A stretch of DNA of 52,510 nt from Hyphomicrobiaceae bacterium (GTDB lineage Bacteria; Pseudomonadota; Alphaproteobacteria; Rhizobiales; Hyphomicrobiaceae): assembly GCA_020442185.1 (NCBI GenBank), contig JAGRKS010000072.1:1-52510 (forward strand). Reading direction: 5' to 3'. Both the position numbers and the translations under genes were made by a program. Numbering within the stretch: the first letter of the stretch is position 1; each line of letters opens with the position of its first letter. This document shows, one piece after another, positions 42,047 to 49,900 of the stretch. The notes below the pieces were generated by a model. It was not told the origin of the DNA, did not search any database, and saw only the letters and a list, made by a program, of their open reading frames with translations.

Positions 42047-42718
42047 ATGAATTTGTCGCGCCCGACAGCCGAGCACAGTTTGCAGGATCGCATCGAGTGG
42101 CTGGTGACGGAGGTGGGTGGTCCGACGAATGCGGCGCGGGTCGCCGAGGTCAGTCGGCAAACGATTGACCGCTGGCGCTCTGGCGACGCCCGACTACCGT
42201 TCCTCGAAGCCTATCGTCTCGCGCGGCGTGCTGGCGTCTCGCTCGACTGGCTGGCGACCGGCTTCGACGTGGTGCCGGACCCGAGCGATAAGAAGCAATC
42301 GGAAAGCCAGCAGTTCGCCGTCGTCCATCGCTATGAGCCGGGGCAGGGGGGAGAGCTGGTCGAGATCGTCGACAGCCACGATACGCTCATTGCGTTCCGA
42401 GAGGGGTGGCTGCGGAACTTGAGTATGCAGCCGCAGAACGCGGCGCTGTTGCTCGTTTCCGGCGACGTAATGGCACCAACGATCCGCGACCGCGATCTGA
42501 TCCTCATCGATCGTGCCATAAAGGCGATCGCCGGTGACGGGATCTATGCACTCTTGCGCGGCGGTGCGCTGACCATCCGGCGCGCTCAGGTCATGATCGA
42601 TGGATCGGTCATGTTGATTGCCGACAACGATCGCTATTTGCCGGAGAGGATCGCTGTTGACGACCTTGGCCAACTCCGTGTCGTCGGCCGCGTCCGGCTC
42701 GGCATCGGCTTCCCTTGA
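42047..42718 (+). CDS. Phage repressor with LexA/S24-like domain lacking the Ser-Lys dyad
   Basis: A 223-residue repressor. The helix-turn-helix covers residues 12-60 (GPTNAARVAEVSRQTIDRWR). Residues 85-220 are an S24-type fold: the cleavage-domain motif GDSMxPT appears as SGDVMAPT with Val141 for the nucleophile, and the catalytic Lys position in LTIRRAQ is Arg178. The protein should therefore bind operators and dimerise but not cleave itself in an SOS response. GGAG lies 7 bases before the ATG. Confidence 0.88.
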   Translation: MNLSRPTAEHSLQDRIEWLVTEVGGPTNAARVAEVSRQTIDRWRSGDARLPFLEAYRLARRAGVSLDWLATGFDVVPDPSDKKQSESQQFAVVHRYEPGQGGELVEIVDSHDTLIAFREGWLRNLSMQPQNAALLLVSGDVMAPTIRDRDLILIDRAIKAIAGDGIYALLRGGALTIRRAQVMIDGSVMLIADNDRYLPERIAVDDLGQLRVVGRVRLGIGFP

Positions 42719-42894
42719 TGTTGCAACACAAAATTGCCCGACGACCGGTTATGCCGCAATCTTGGCTATGACCGGCGCGGCACAGCCCCGCCGTCGCCCT
42801 AGGATGCTTCGAAAGTCGTTTTAGCACCGCTTTGGCGGCCCGACGGCGGCCCCCGACACATGTTGGCGGTCGTGGCGATACAACATGCGGCAGG

Positions 42895-43365
42895 TCATCT
42901 ACAACGCGGGTTGGCGTGGGCTGCCCAGAGCGCGGTCGTCTTGTCGCTCAGCTCAAGCGTGGGGTCTATACCGTCCTCGACGGGGATTTCCATATCGTCG
43001 CGAAGCACTGTGAGGGAGTTGGCGCGGGAGCGCGTCAGTCCGCTCACCGCGAATGCGCGGTCGCCTACCAGCACGAAGGAGGTGAAGACGGCGAGGCGTG
43101 GCACGCAGCCGACGATCGCGCTCTCCACAGCCAGTGGCCAGTCCGTGCCGCCATCCGCTTTGCGCAACTCTATTGCGGCGACTTCGCGGGTGCCGTGCGG
43201 CGGGGCGACGACGTGCGCCGGCATGAACCCGGGCCCGATCCGCAAGCGAAGTGACGGAGCGCTGTCGCTGGGCCATAGCCCCCAGACCGCCGCGGTGCCA
43301 ACAATGATGAAAAAAGTCGCGCGTCTTCGAAGGTGGAGCGACTGGAGTTCGCGTTCGTCCGCCAT
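42895..43365 (-). CDS. Membrane-anchored phage protein of unknown function
   Basis: A 156-residue protein encoded opposite to its neighbours, between the repressor and head genes. After about 17 residues comes one hydrophobic segment (ATFFIIVGTAAVWGLW), so most of the protein is probably outside the inner membrane. Third-position GC and composition support this strand. A GTG at 43371 is an alternative start; neither has a strong ribosome site. Expression with the repressor in the lysogen, for example for superinfection exclusion, is a possibility from position only. Confidence 0.65.
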   Translation of the reverse strand: MADERELQSLHLRRRATFFIIVGTAAVWGLWPSDSAPSLRLRIGPGFMPAHVVAPPHGTREVAAIELRKADGGTDWPLAVESAIVGCVPRLAVFTSFVLVGDRAFAVSGLTRSRANSLTVLRDDMEIPVEDGIDPTLELSDKTTALWAAHANPRCR

Positions 43366-43390
43366 ACTCACTCACGCCGACAATGCAATT

Positions 43391-43405
43391 GTCCCCGTGA
43401 CGGGG
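43391..43405 (+). promoter_or_regulatory. Late-promoter element C (head block)
   Basis: GTCCCCGTGACG followed by GGG, 43 bases before the protease gene, the place of Mu PI. The CCCCG-TGA-CGGGG part can also form a hairpin. Confidence 0.6.
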
Positions 43406-43433
43406 CTTCTGTCGATTGCGCCATGATGCGCAC

Positions 43434-44441
43434 ATGACGACGAAACGCGCAACATCGACTGGCCACGCATCGGGCCTCGCCTTGAACCTCGCCTCGGGCA
43501 CTGTCCCGGAATGGATCGAGGTGCTGCCGGCGGGTCCGGAGATCATCGGCCGCGACGGCCGCAACTGGATCATCAACAGCGCCGACGCGATCATCGCCGC
43601 GAGCATGGCCGCTGGCGCGCTGCACGTCGACTATGAGCACGCCAGCGAGATCAAGGCGCCGCAGGGCGACATCGCTCCCGCCGCCGGCTGGATCGACACG
43701 CTCGAAGCCCGCGACGGCGCCATCTGGGCGCACGTCGACTGGACGCCGAAGGCGCGCCAGATGCTCGCCGATCGCGAGTACCGTTTCATCTCGCCGACGT
43801 TCTACTTCGACAAGACGAGCCTCGAAATCCTGAGTCTCGTCTCGGTCGCGCTCACCAACCAGCCTAATCTGTCGATGACGGCGCTCAATCGCCGCTCTGA
43901 GACGACGCACGTCACGCCAGCCAAGGAGACACTGATGGACAAGGAGCAGCTGAAGGCGCTGTGCCGCAAGCTCGGCCTGAAGGACGAGGCCTCGCCCGAC
44001 GCGATCCTCGCCGCGATCGATGCGCTCTGCGCCGACAAGGACAAGGCGCTCAATGCGGCCCAAAGTCCTGACCTCGCCAAGTTCGTGCCGCGGGCCGACT
44101 TCGACAAGGTCAAGGGCGAACTGGAGACGGCGACCAACAGCCTCGCGCAGATCGAGAGCGAGACGCGCGAAAAGGAAGTCTCCGCGATCGTCGACGAGGC
44201 GGTGAAGGGCGGCAAGATCGCGCCGGCATCGAAGGACTTCTACCTCGCCGTATGCCGCAAGGACGGCGGCCTGGACGAGTTCCGCAAGTTCGTCGCCTCG
44301 GCCCCCGTGCTGACGGGAGCTAGCGACCTCGACAAGAAGCCCGCAGCCGGTGGAGATGCCGGCGATTTGACGGCCGACGAGAAGGCGGTGTGCGCCGTGA
44401 TGGGCCTCAGCGAAGACCAGTTCAAGAAGGCGCGCGGCTGA
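43434..44441 (+). CDS. Head maturation protease/scaffold (Mu gpI-like)
   Basis: A 335-residue Mu I-like protein. The N-terminal protease domain (LNLASGTVPEWIEVLPAG; ALHVDYEHASE; EYRFISPTFYFD; SLVSVALTNQPN) matures the prohead. The C-terminal half, from about residue 168, is the helical scaffold. The ATG at 43434 matches the family N-terminus. First gene of the rightward late arm, with a late element directly upstream. Confidence 0.9.
   Translation: MTTKRATSTGHASGLALNLASGTVPEWIEVLPAGPEIIGRDGRNWIINSADAIIAASMAAGALHVDYEHASEIKAPQGDIAPAAGWIDTLEARDGAIWAHVDWTPKARQMLADREYRFISPTFYFDKTSLEILSLVSVALTNQPNLSMTALNRRSETTHVTPAKETLMDKEQLKALCRKLGLKDEASPDAILAAIDALCADKDKALNAAQSPDLAKFVPRADFDKVKGELETATNSLAQIESETREKEVSAIVDEAVKGGKIAPASKDFYLAVCRKDGGLDEFRKFVASAPVLTGASDLDKKPAAGGDAGDLTADEKAVCAVMGLSEDQFKKARG
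43935..44441 (+). CDS. Internal in-frame scaffold product (Mu gpZ-like)
   Basis: Inside the protease gene an ATG at 43935 (MDKEQLKALCRKLGL) has AAGGAG 6 bases upstream, much better than chance. It would yield the 168-residue scaffold alone, as Mu gene Z is made within gene I. Confidence 0.6.
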   Translation: MDKEQLKALCRKLGLKDEASPDAILAAIDALCADKDKALNAAQSPDLAKFVPRADFDKVKGELETATNSLAQIESETREKEVSAIVDEAVKGGKIAPASKDFYLAVCRKDGGLDEFRKFVASAPVLTGASDLDKKPAAGGDAGDLTADEKAVCAVMGLSEDQFKKARG

Positions 44442-44457
44442 TCGCCGGCAGCGCATA

Positions 44458-44590
44458 GGGCTCGGCCAGTCGTCGCGGATCAGAACGTCGCGACAACTGC
44501 CGAGCCCACCCGAATACCCGCAGCGAAGAGCGCCGCGCGGGGAGGGTCCCCTGGCAAGGGCTGTCAGTCGAGCGTGGCGTAACCCTCCCC
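44458..44590 (+). promoter_or_regulatory. Two large predicted RNA hairpins between protease and decoration genes
   Basis: First: GGGCTCGGC (44458-44466) pairs with GCCGAGCCC (44499-44507), with an inner stem GTCGCG/CGCGAC. Second: GGGGAGGGT (44539-44547) pairs with ACCCTCCCC (44582-44590). They may be RNA-processing, stability or attenuation elements that set capsid levels. Confidence 0.5.
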
Positions 44591-44600
44591 TCAATCCGCA

Positions 44601-44617
44601 TTCGAAGGACGTTCGAA
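44601..44617 (+). promoter_or_regulatory. Ribosome site displayed in a hairpin loop
   Basis: TTCGAA-GGACG-TTCGAA forms a 6-bp stem directly before the ATG at 44618, with the Shine-Dalgarno bases GGA in the 5-base loop. Confidence 0.5.
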
Positions 44618-45025
44618 ATGGCACTCACCCAGGACCGCAACACGCCGCATCGCGACGGCGCCATCATCCGCCATGCCGTCAAGGGCGGCGTCACCATCTA
44701 TGCCGGCGCGCTCGTCGTGCTCGACGGCGGCTTCGCCAAGCCGGGCGTCACCGGCGTCGGCCTCGTCGCTGTCGGCCGCGCCGAGCGCCAGGTCGACAAC
44801 GCCGCCGGCGCCAACGGCGACGCCTTCATCGACGTGCGCCGTGGCGTGTTCGCCTACGACAACGCCGCCGCCGATCCGCTCGATGCCGCCGATGTCGGCA
44901 AGACCTGCTTCATCGTCGATGACGCGACCGTCGCCGCGACCGACGGTGGCGACCCCGCCACCCGCTCGGCCGCTGGCCGCGTGCTGGTCGTCGAGGACGA
45001 CGTCGTCTGGGTCGAGGTCGGCTGA
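44618..45025 (+). CDS. Head decoration/capsid cement-like protein
   Basis: A 135-residue protein (MALTQDRNTPHRDGAIIRHA; GGVTIYAGALVVLDGGFAKP; VGKTCFIVDDATVAATDGG) with the beta-rich pattern of DUF2190-type capsid cement proteins, which stabilise expanded heads. It lies between scaffold and capsid, the usual place. Confidence 0.8.
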   Translation: MALTQDRNTPHRDGAIIRHAVKGGVTIYAGALVVLDGGFAKPGVTGVGLVAVGRAERQVDNAAGANGDAFIDVRRGVFAYDNAAADPLDAADVGKTCFIVDDATVAATDGGDPATRSAAGRVLVVEDDVVWVEVG

Positions 45026-45080
45026 TCCGACGCATCACAACCACATGAGGCGCCGAGCGCCCTGGAGAAGGACACGACAC

Positions 45081-45977
45081 ATGATCATCAACCAGTCCAA
45101 TCTGCAGACCCTCTTCACGGGGTATCGCGCCAACTTCCAGTCCGGCTTCAGCGGCGTCGCGCCGGTGTGGGGCCAGATCGCGACGGAAGTGCCGTCGACC
45201 ACCAAGACGGAGAAGTACGGCTGGCTCGGCCAGTGGCCGCGCATCCGCGAATGGGTGGGCGACCGCGTCGTCCAATCGATCGGCGCTCACGACTACTCGA
45301 TCTCCAACAAGCCGTTCGAATCGACGGTCGCCGTGCCGCGTGACGACATCGAGGACGACACCTTCGGCGTCTACGCGCCGCTGATGACCGAGATGGGCCG
45401 CTCGGCCGCCGCATTCCCCGACGAACTCGTGTTCGCGCTCGCCAAGCAGAGCTGGGACGCCAAGTGCTACGACGGCCAGCCGTTCTTCTCGGCCGCCCAC
45501 AAGGTGCTCGACGAGAAGGGCAAGGAGGTCGCCGTCTCCAACACCGGCGGTGGCGCCGGTGCGCCGTGGTTCCTGCTCGATACGAGCCGCGCTCTGAAGC
45601 CGTTCATCTTCCAGAAGCGCCGCGCCTTCGATTTCGTGACCAAGGACAACCCGAAGACGAGCGACCACGTGTTCAACCGCAACGAGTATGTCTACGGCAC
45701 CGAGGGCCGCGGCAACGTCGGCTTCGGCTTCTGGCAGATGGCGTTCGGATCCAAGCAGGCGCTCGACAAGGCTGCGTTCCGCGCGGCGCGCACCAAGCTC
45801 ATGAAGATGACCGGCGACTACGGCCGCCCGCTCGGCATCACGCCGACGCTGCTCGTCGTCGGCCCGTCGAACGGTGATGCCGCCCGCGACATCATCCTCG
45901 CCGAGCGCGACGCGGCCGGTGCGACGAACACCGATCGCAACCTCGTGAAAATCCTCGAGACGCCCTGGCTCGAGTAA
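45081..45977 (+). CDS. Major capsid protein (Mu gpT-like)
   Basis: A 298-residue HK97-fold major head subunit. Family features are IINQSNLQTLFTGYRANF at the N-terminus, TEKYGWLGQWPRIREWVGDR, and later PTLLVVGPS. The ATG at 45081 has GGAGAAGG about 10 bases upstream. Confidence 0.95.
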   Translation: MIINQSNLQTLFTGYRANFQSGFSGVAPVWGQIATEVPSTTKTEKYGWLGQWPRIREWVGDRVVQSIGAHDYSISNKPFESTVAVPRDDIEDDTFGVYAPLMTEMGRSAAAFPDELVFALAKQSWDAKCYDGQPFFSAAHKVLDEKGKEVAVSNTGGGAGAPWFLLDTSRALKPFIFQKRRAFDFVTKDNPKTSDHVFNRNEYVYGTEGRGNVGFGFWQMAFGSKQALDKAAFRAARTKLMKMTGDYGRPLGITPTLLVVGPSNGDAARDIILAERDAAGATNTDRNLVKILETPWLE

Positions 45978-46121
45978 GCCCAACCGGCGCGGTCTCCTCC
46001 TGCCGCACCGGCAACGACCGGCGGATCACCCCTGCTCCGCCGGCATCTCCTGAACCGGGTGGCTGGCCCCGCCCCGGCCGCGTATGGCCACCCGGCCCCT
46101 TTTCTCACCGCGAGGACGCCC

Positions 46122-46559
46122 ATGGCCTACGCGACCGATACCGATCTCGTCGCGCTGCACGGCACCGACGCCATCGATCGCCTCGGCGACCGGACCGGAA
46201 CCGGCGTGCGCGACCCCGAAACCGTGGCGCGCGCACTCGATGACGCGGCGGCCCTGATCGACGGCTACATCGGCGTGCGCGTGGCGCTGCCACTCGCGCC
46301 CGTCCCGGCCGTCGTCAAGAATTTGTCGATCGACATCGCCGTCTACCGCCTCGCCGTCGACGCCGGCCTTCTCGCCGAGGATATGCGCAAGCGCTACGAG
46401 GACGCGATCCAGTTCCTGCGCGACGTGGCGCGCGGCGTCGCGACGATCCCGCAGCCGAAGCCGGGCGACGCCGTGGCATCGGCCGAGGCATCGCCGCAAT
46501 CCGTCGTCATCGACGCGGCCCCACGCCTCTTTGGTCGCCACCAGCTGCGCAGGCTGTGA
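46122..46559 (+). CDS. Mu gp36-like protein (DUF1320)
   Basis: A 145-residue head-tail connector candidate (MAYATDTDLVALHGTDAIDR; GYIGVRVALPLAPVPAVVKN). DUF1320 proteins follow the capsid gene in Mu-like phages. The ATG at 46122 has CGAGG upstream. The 144 bases after the capsid stop are GC-rich without a clear terminator. Confidence 0.88.
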   Translation: MAYATDTDLVALHGTDAIDRLGDRTGTGVRDPETVARALDDAAALIDGYIGVRVALPLAPVPAVVKNLSIDIAVYRLAVDAGLLAEDMRKRYEDAIQFLRDVARGVATIPQPKPGDAVASAEASPQSVVIDAAPRLFGRHQLRRL

Positions 46560-46562
46560 GCC

Positions 46563-47045
46563 ATGAGCGGCGTCAATGTCGGCATCGAAATCCACGGCCT
46601 CGATCGTCTCGCCGATCGTCTGGCGCGCCTGTCGAGCCTCAACCACGCGTTGATGCTCGAAGCGTTGGGCGCCACCGTCGAGAGCCAGACGCGGCGGCGC
46701 ATTACATCCGAGAAGACGTCGCCCGATGGGGCCGCCTGGAAGCCTAACCGCGCCGGCACGTCGATCCTGGTGCGTCGCGGCGGCCTGCGCGATTCGATTC
46801 ATTATCGGACCGGTGCCTCCGAGGTCCGCATCGGCTCCGGTCTCGTCTATGCCGCGATACATCAGTTCGGTGGCACGATCCGCCCGAAGGCCGCCCGCAA
46901 GCTGGTGTTTCCCGGCAGCGGCGGCGGCCTCGTCTTCGCCGACCAGGTGACGATCCCGGCGCGACCCTACCTCGGCGTGTCGGCGGCCAACCGCGTCGAG
47001 CTGGAGCGCGTGCTGCTGACCGCCATCGGCCAGCTGTTGAACTGA
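46563..47045 (+). CDS. Virion morphogenesis protein (Mu gpG-like, tail-completion S family)
   Basis: A 160-residue protein of the Phage_tail_S/gpG family: NHALMLEALGATVESQTRRR, SPDGAAWKPNRAG, LRDSIHYRTGASEVRIGSGL, and the C-terminal PARPYLGVS tag. It is needed for head completion or head-tail joining. It lies 3 bases after the gp36-like gene. Confidence 0.92.
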   Translation: MSGVNVGIEIHGLDRLADRLARLSSLNHALMLEALGATVESQTRRRITSEKTSPDGAAWKPNRAGTSILVRRGGLRDSIHYRTGASEVRIGSGLVYAAIHQFGGTIRPKAARKLVFPGSGGGLVFADQVTIPARPYLGVSAANRVELERVLLTAIGQLLN

Positions 47046-47058
47046 CGGAGACGACTGG

Positions 47059-47559
47059 ATGCCAACCGAAAGCCGCCTCGTCGAGCTGCGCGACGCACTC
47101 GTCCGGGACTTCAAGCAGTTCATCCCAGATATGCGCTCGGTCGAGGCACACTTCGGCCCGTTCGATCTCGACGAGTTGAAGGCGTTCTCGCTGAAGGCGC
47201 CGGCGATCCGCGTCTCGATCCTCGGCGGTCCGCTCGATGCGGTCTCGACGCGCGAGCAGGACGTGCGCCTGCAGTGCGCCGCCTACATCGTGACGCGCCC
47301 GCTTGCCGCGTCCGGCGCCGACGTCATCGCGCTGAGGATCGCCGAGGCGCTGGTCGAGCGCATCTCTGCGAGGAGCTTCACGCGCTGGTCGGAGCCTGGC
47401 ACGCAGCTGCAGCTCGACAATCACTACTCGGGCGCCGTGCGCGAGGCCGGTTCGATCGCCCTCTTCTCGCTCGCCTGGCAGACGGTGGTGCGCGTCGGAC
47501 GCAACGTCGCCTACGAGCGCCTGATGGCTGACGGAACACCCGAGGAGACAACGCCATGA
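47059..47559 (+). CDS. Mu gp37-like protein (DUF1834)
   Basis: A 166-residue protein (ESRLVELRDALVRDFKQFIP; IRVSILGGPLD; REAGSIALFSLAWQTVVRVG), a tail-terminator-like family. Its stop overlaps the next start as ATGA. In Mu the sheath and tube genes follow; here they do not. Confidence 0.82.
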   Translation: MPTESRLVELRDALVRDFKQFIPDMRSVEAHFGPFDLDELKAFSLKAPAIRVSILGGPLDAVSTREQDVRLQCAAYIVTRPLAASGADVIALRIAEALVERISARSFTRWSEPGTQLQLDNHYSGAVREAGSIALFSLAWQTVVRVGRNVAYERLMADGTPEETTP

Positions 47560-47978
47560 GTGCCGAATTCGAGGACCTGCTGCGCCGCATACCCGAGATC
47601 GAGCGTCGGCTGCGTAACATGGTGCGCTACGCCAAGGTCGAGGAGATCGACGCCGCGAAGGGCCTCGTCAAGCTCATCGACGAGGGCGAGGGCGACAACC
47701 AGACGATCAAGACCGACTGGATTCCCTGGGCCGAAGTCGGCGGCGGCATCAAGACGTGGCGCCCGCCGACCAAGGGGCAGCGCATGATGATGTTCTCGCC
47801 GTCCGGGCAGCTGCACGACGCCATCGCCGTCTCCGCGGCGTTCTCGAACGAGAACACGCAGCCGTCGAACAAGGGCGACGAGATCAAGGAGACGATCGGC
47901 TCGTCGAGCGTCACGGTGCGCGGCGACAGTCACGTCATCAAGAGCCCGCGCATCGATCTCAACCCGACGAGCTCATAA
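47556..47978 (+). CDS. Baseplate assembly protein V
   Basis: A 140-residue gpV/gp45-like spike protein: MVRYAKVEEIDAAKGLVKLI, WAEVGGGIKTWRPPTKGQRM, then the repetitive C-terminal strand (VRGDSHVIKSPRIDLNPTS). It forms the membrane-piercing spike under the tail tube, capped by the PAAR protein. Confidence 0.9.
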   Translation: MSAEFEDLLRRIPEIERRLRNMVRYAKVEEIDAAKGLVKLIDEGEGDNQTIKTDWIPWAEVGGGIKTWRPPTKGQRMMMFSPSGQLHDAIAVSAAFSNENTQPSNKGDEIKETIGSSSVTVRGDSHVIKSPRIDLNPTSS

Positions 47979-48238
47979 TGCCCAAGCTCGCACGCCTCGG
48001 CGATCCCGGCTCTCACGGCGGCGCCATCATCACCGCATCGGATGACACGTTCTGGAATGGCATCGGCGCCGCGCGCGTCGGCGACATCTACGGCTGCCCG
48101 ATCCACGGCCCGAACCCGATCGTCGAGGGCTCGCCCGACGTCTACGTCAACTCCCGCAGGGCGGCCCGCGTCGGCGATGCGACGGCGTGCGGCGCCGTCA
48201 TCGCCGACGGCTCGCCCGACACCTACGCCAACGATTAG
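47978..48238 (+). CDS. PAAR-domain spike-tip protein
   Basis: An 86-residue PAAR protein (MPKLARLGDPGSHGGAIITA; YGCPIHGPNPIVEGSPDVYV; RRAARVGDATACG) that sharpens the spike and binds a metal with His/Cys ligands. The ATG overlaps the V stop as TAATG. Confidence 0.92.
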   Translation: MPKLARLGDPGSHGGAIITASDDTFWNGIGAARVGDIYGCPIHGPNPIVEGSPDVYVNSRRAARVGDATACGAVIADGSPDTYAND

Positions 48239-48261
48239 CGCGCGTTGCGCTTAAAATGACT

Positions 48262-48277
48262 GTCCCCGTGACGCCAG
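48262..48277 (+). promoter_or_regulatory. Late-promoter element B (tail block)
   Basis: GTCCCCGTGACGCCAG, identical over 16 bases to element A, in the 117-base gap after the PAAR gene. Its position inside the tail genes matches Mu PP. Confidence 0.6.
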
Positions 48278-48355
48278 CGCGCGCGCCGCGCCATGGTTGA
48301 CCGATCGACGCATCACGCGCGCGACCGGCATCAACTCACGGCACGGAGATCACGG

Positions 48356-48565
48356 ATGGCAGCGACGATCAGCTACGAGATCAGGCAGGCTTTCTGGCAC
48401 AAGGGCCAGCTCATGACGCCCGGCACCGAGGCCAGCCCGAACACGATCTCGCTCAGCGAGCGTGAGGCCCGCTATCACCTCTATGCCGGCGACATCGCCT
48501 CGCCCGAGGGCGCGTCGAAGACGTCGCGAACGGCGTTCGACGCCGCTTCGACGGGCGACGAGTAG
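48356..48565 (+). CDS. 69-residue phage protein, unknown function
   Basis: Product MAATISYEIRQAFWHKGQLM with LSEREARYHLYAGDIASPEG. The second half resembles short connector-like proteins with an SEREARYL motif such as DUF2635, but assignment is weak. First gene after late element B. Confidence 0.65.
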   Translation: MAATISYEIRQAFWHKGQLMTPGTEASPNTISLSEREARYHLYAGDIASPEGASKTSRTAFDAASTGDE

Positions 48566-48575
48566 GAGCCGCTCC

Positions 48576-48956
48576 GTGGCTGGCATGAACCGCAGGACCG
48601 GACGCTGGATCAGGGGCCGCGCGCATCTCGCGCAGTCGGTCGAGATCCTGTTTGCGACACGCGTCGGCACCCGCGTGCAGCGCCGGCCCGTCGGCTGCGA
48701 CGACAGCACCCTGCAGGACCGGCCGATCACCGAGAACGACGTCGCGGCGGCGGCCATGCCGATCGCCGTCGCGCTCGATGTGTGGGAGCCGCGCATGCTG
48801 TTGACGCGCGTCGAGATCGCCGAGGCGACGGTCACGGGCCGCCTCGGTCTCGCGCTCAGCTTCATCGAGCGCCTGGGCGCCCTCAAGGGTGACATGGCGG
48901 AGACTGGCGCGGAAAGCTATCTCGACCTGCCGGTGACGACGAGGCTCGCCGCATGA
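48576..48956 (+). CDS. Baseplate wedge protein W (GPW/gp25-like)
   Basis: A 126-residue protein: HLAQSVEILFATRVGTRVQR, then VALDVWEPRMLLTRVEIAEA, the core of the gp25/W family that joins baseplate wedges. The GTG at 48576 with AGGAG 8 bases upstream is chosen; an ATG lies 9 bases later. The stop overlaps the J start as ATGA. Confidence 0.88.
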   Translation: MAGMNRRTGRWIRGRAHLAQSVEILFATRVGTRVQRRPVGCDDSTLQDRPITENDVAAAAMPIAVALDVWEPRMLLTRVEIAEATVTGRLGLALSFIERLGALKGDMAETGAESYLDLPVTTRLAA

Positions 48957-49900
48957 GCCGCTTCGTCGCCATCGAATTGGACAGGCTGCCGCCGCCCGAC
49001 GCCGTCCAGGTTCCGGACTTCGAGGCGCTGTTGGCGCTGCGCAAGGCCGACATCATGGCGCGCGTCCGTGCTCGCACCGACGACGCCGAGCTCCTTGCCG
49101 ACCTCGAAGCCGTACTCTACCGCTCCGAGCTGGAGCCATTGGTTGTCGATCAGGAGGTCAGCGCCGAGCGCGAGGTGATCGTCCATGAGCGCATCAACGA
49201 CGCGGTCCGCGCCGTGTTGCTGCCGACGTCCCAGGGCGCCGACCTCGACAATATCTGCTCGCGCCTCGGCGTCGAGCGCATGCGTCTCGCCGCAGACCCC
49301 GCCGCATCCCCGCCGACCGCCGAGATCGTCGAGGACGACGCTCGCCTGAAGCGGCGCTACCAGCTGGCGCTCGAAGCGTTCTCGACCTGTGGCCCCTACG
49401 GCGCCTACCTGTTTCATGCCATGACGGCATCGCTCGACGTCCTCGATTGTGGCGTCTACGGCCCCGAGGAGGACTTCGTCGACCTCGGCCACGTGCATCT
49501 CTACGTGCTGTCGCGGACAGGCGATGGGGCCGCGCCGCCGGCGCTCGTCGCCGCCGTGCTCGATGCCTGCTCGGCAGACGACCGCCGCCCGCTCGCCGAT
49601 TTCGTCCACGCGTACCCGGCGACGATCGCCGACTACGTCATCGCCGCGCACCTCGTCATCCGTCGCGGCGCCGACGCCTCGCTCGTCGTGGATGAAGCCC
49701 GGCGCGAGCTTGAGTCCTACGCGGCGGAGACGCATCGCGTCGGCTCGATCGTTGCCCTGTCCGGGCTCTACGACGCGGCGCATTCGCCGAACACGATCAA
49801 GGTCACGATCTCATCGCCAGCCGCCGAGATCGACCCAGGGCCGCAGGGTGCCCCCTACTGCACCGGCATCACGATCACGCACGAGGTGATCGATGGTTGA
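48953..49900 (+). CDS. Baseplate assembly protein J
   Basis: A 315-residue P2 gpJ-like wedge protein (LPPPDAVQVPDFEALLALRK; LPTSQGADLDNICSRLGVER; GAYLFHAMTASLDVLD). Length and motifs match P2 J rather than the longer Mu gp47. It overlaps the I gene. Confidence 0.92.
   Translation: MSRFVAIELDRLPPPDAVQVPDFEALLALRKADIMARVRARTDDAELLADLEAVLYRSELEPLVVDQEVSAEREVIVHERINDAVRAVLLPTSQGADLDNICSRLGVERMRLAADPAASPPTAEIVEDDARLKRRYQLALEAFSTCGPYGAYLFHAMTASLDVLDCGVYGPEEDFVDLGHVHLYVLSRTGDGAAPPALVAAVLDACSADDRRPLADFVHAYPATIADYVIAAHLVIRRGADASLVVDEARRELESYAAETHRVGSIVALSGLYDAAHSPNTIKVTISSPAAEIDPGPQGAPYCTGITITHEVIDG

Noticed and set aside
43368..44624. A 418-codon minus-strand frame over the protease gene
   Set aside because: Antisense to a gene with clear family motifs and a nested ribosome site.
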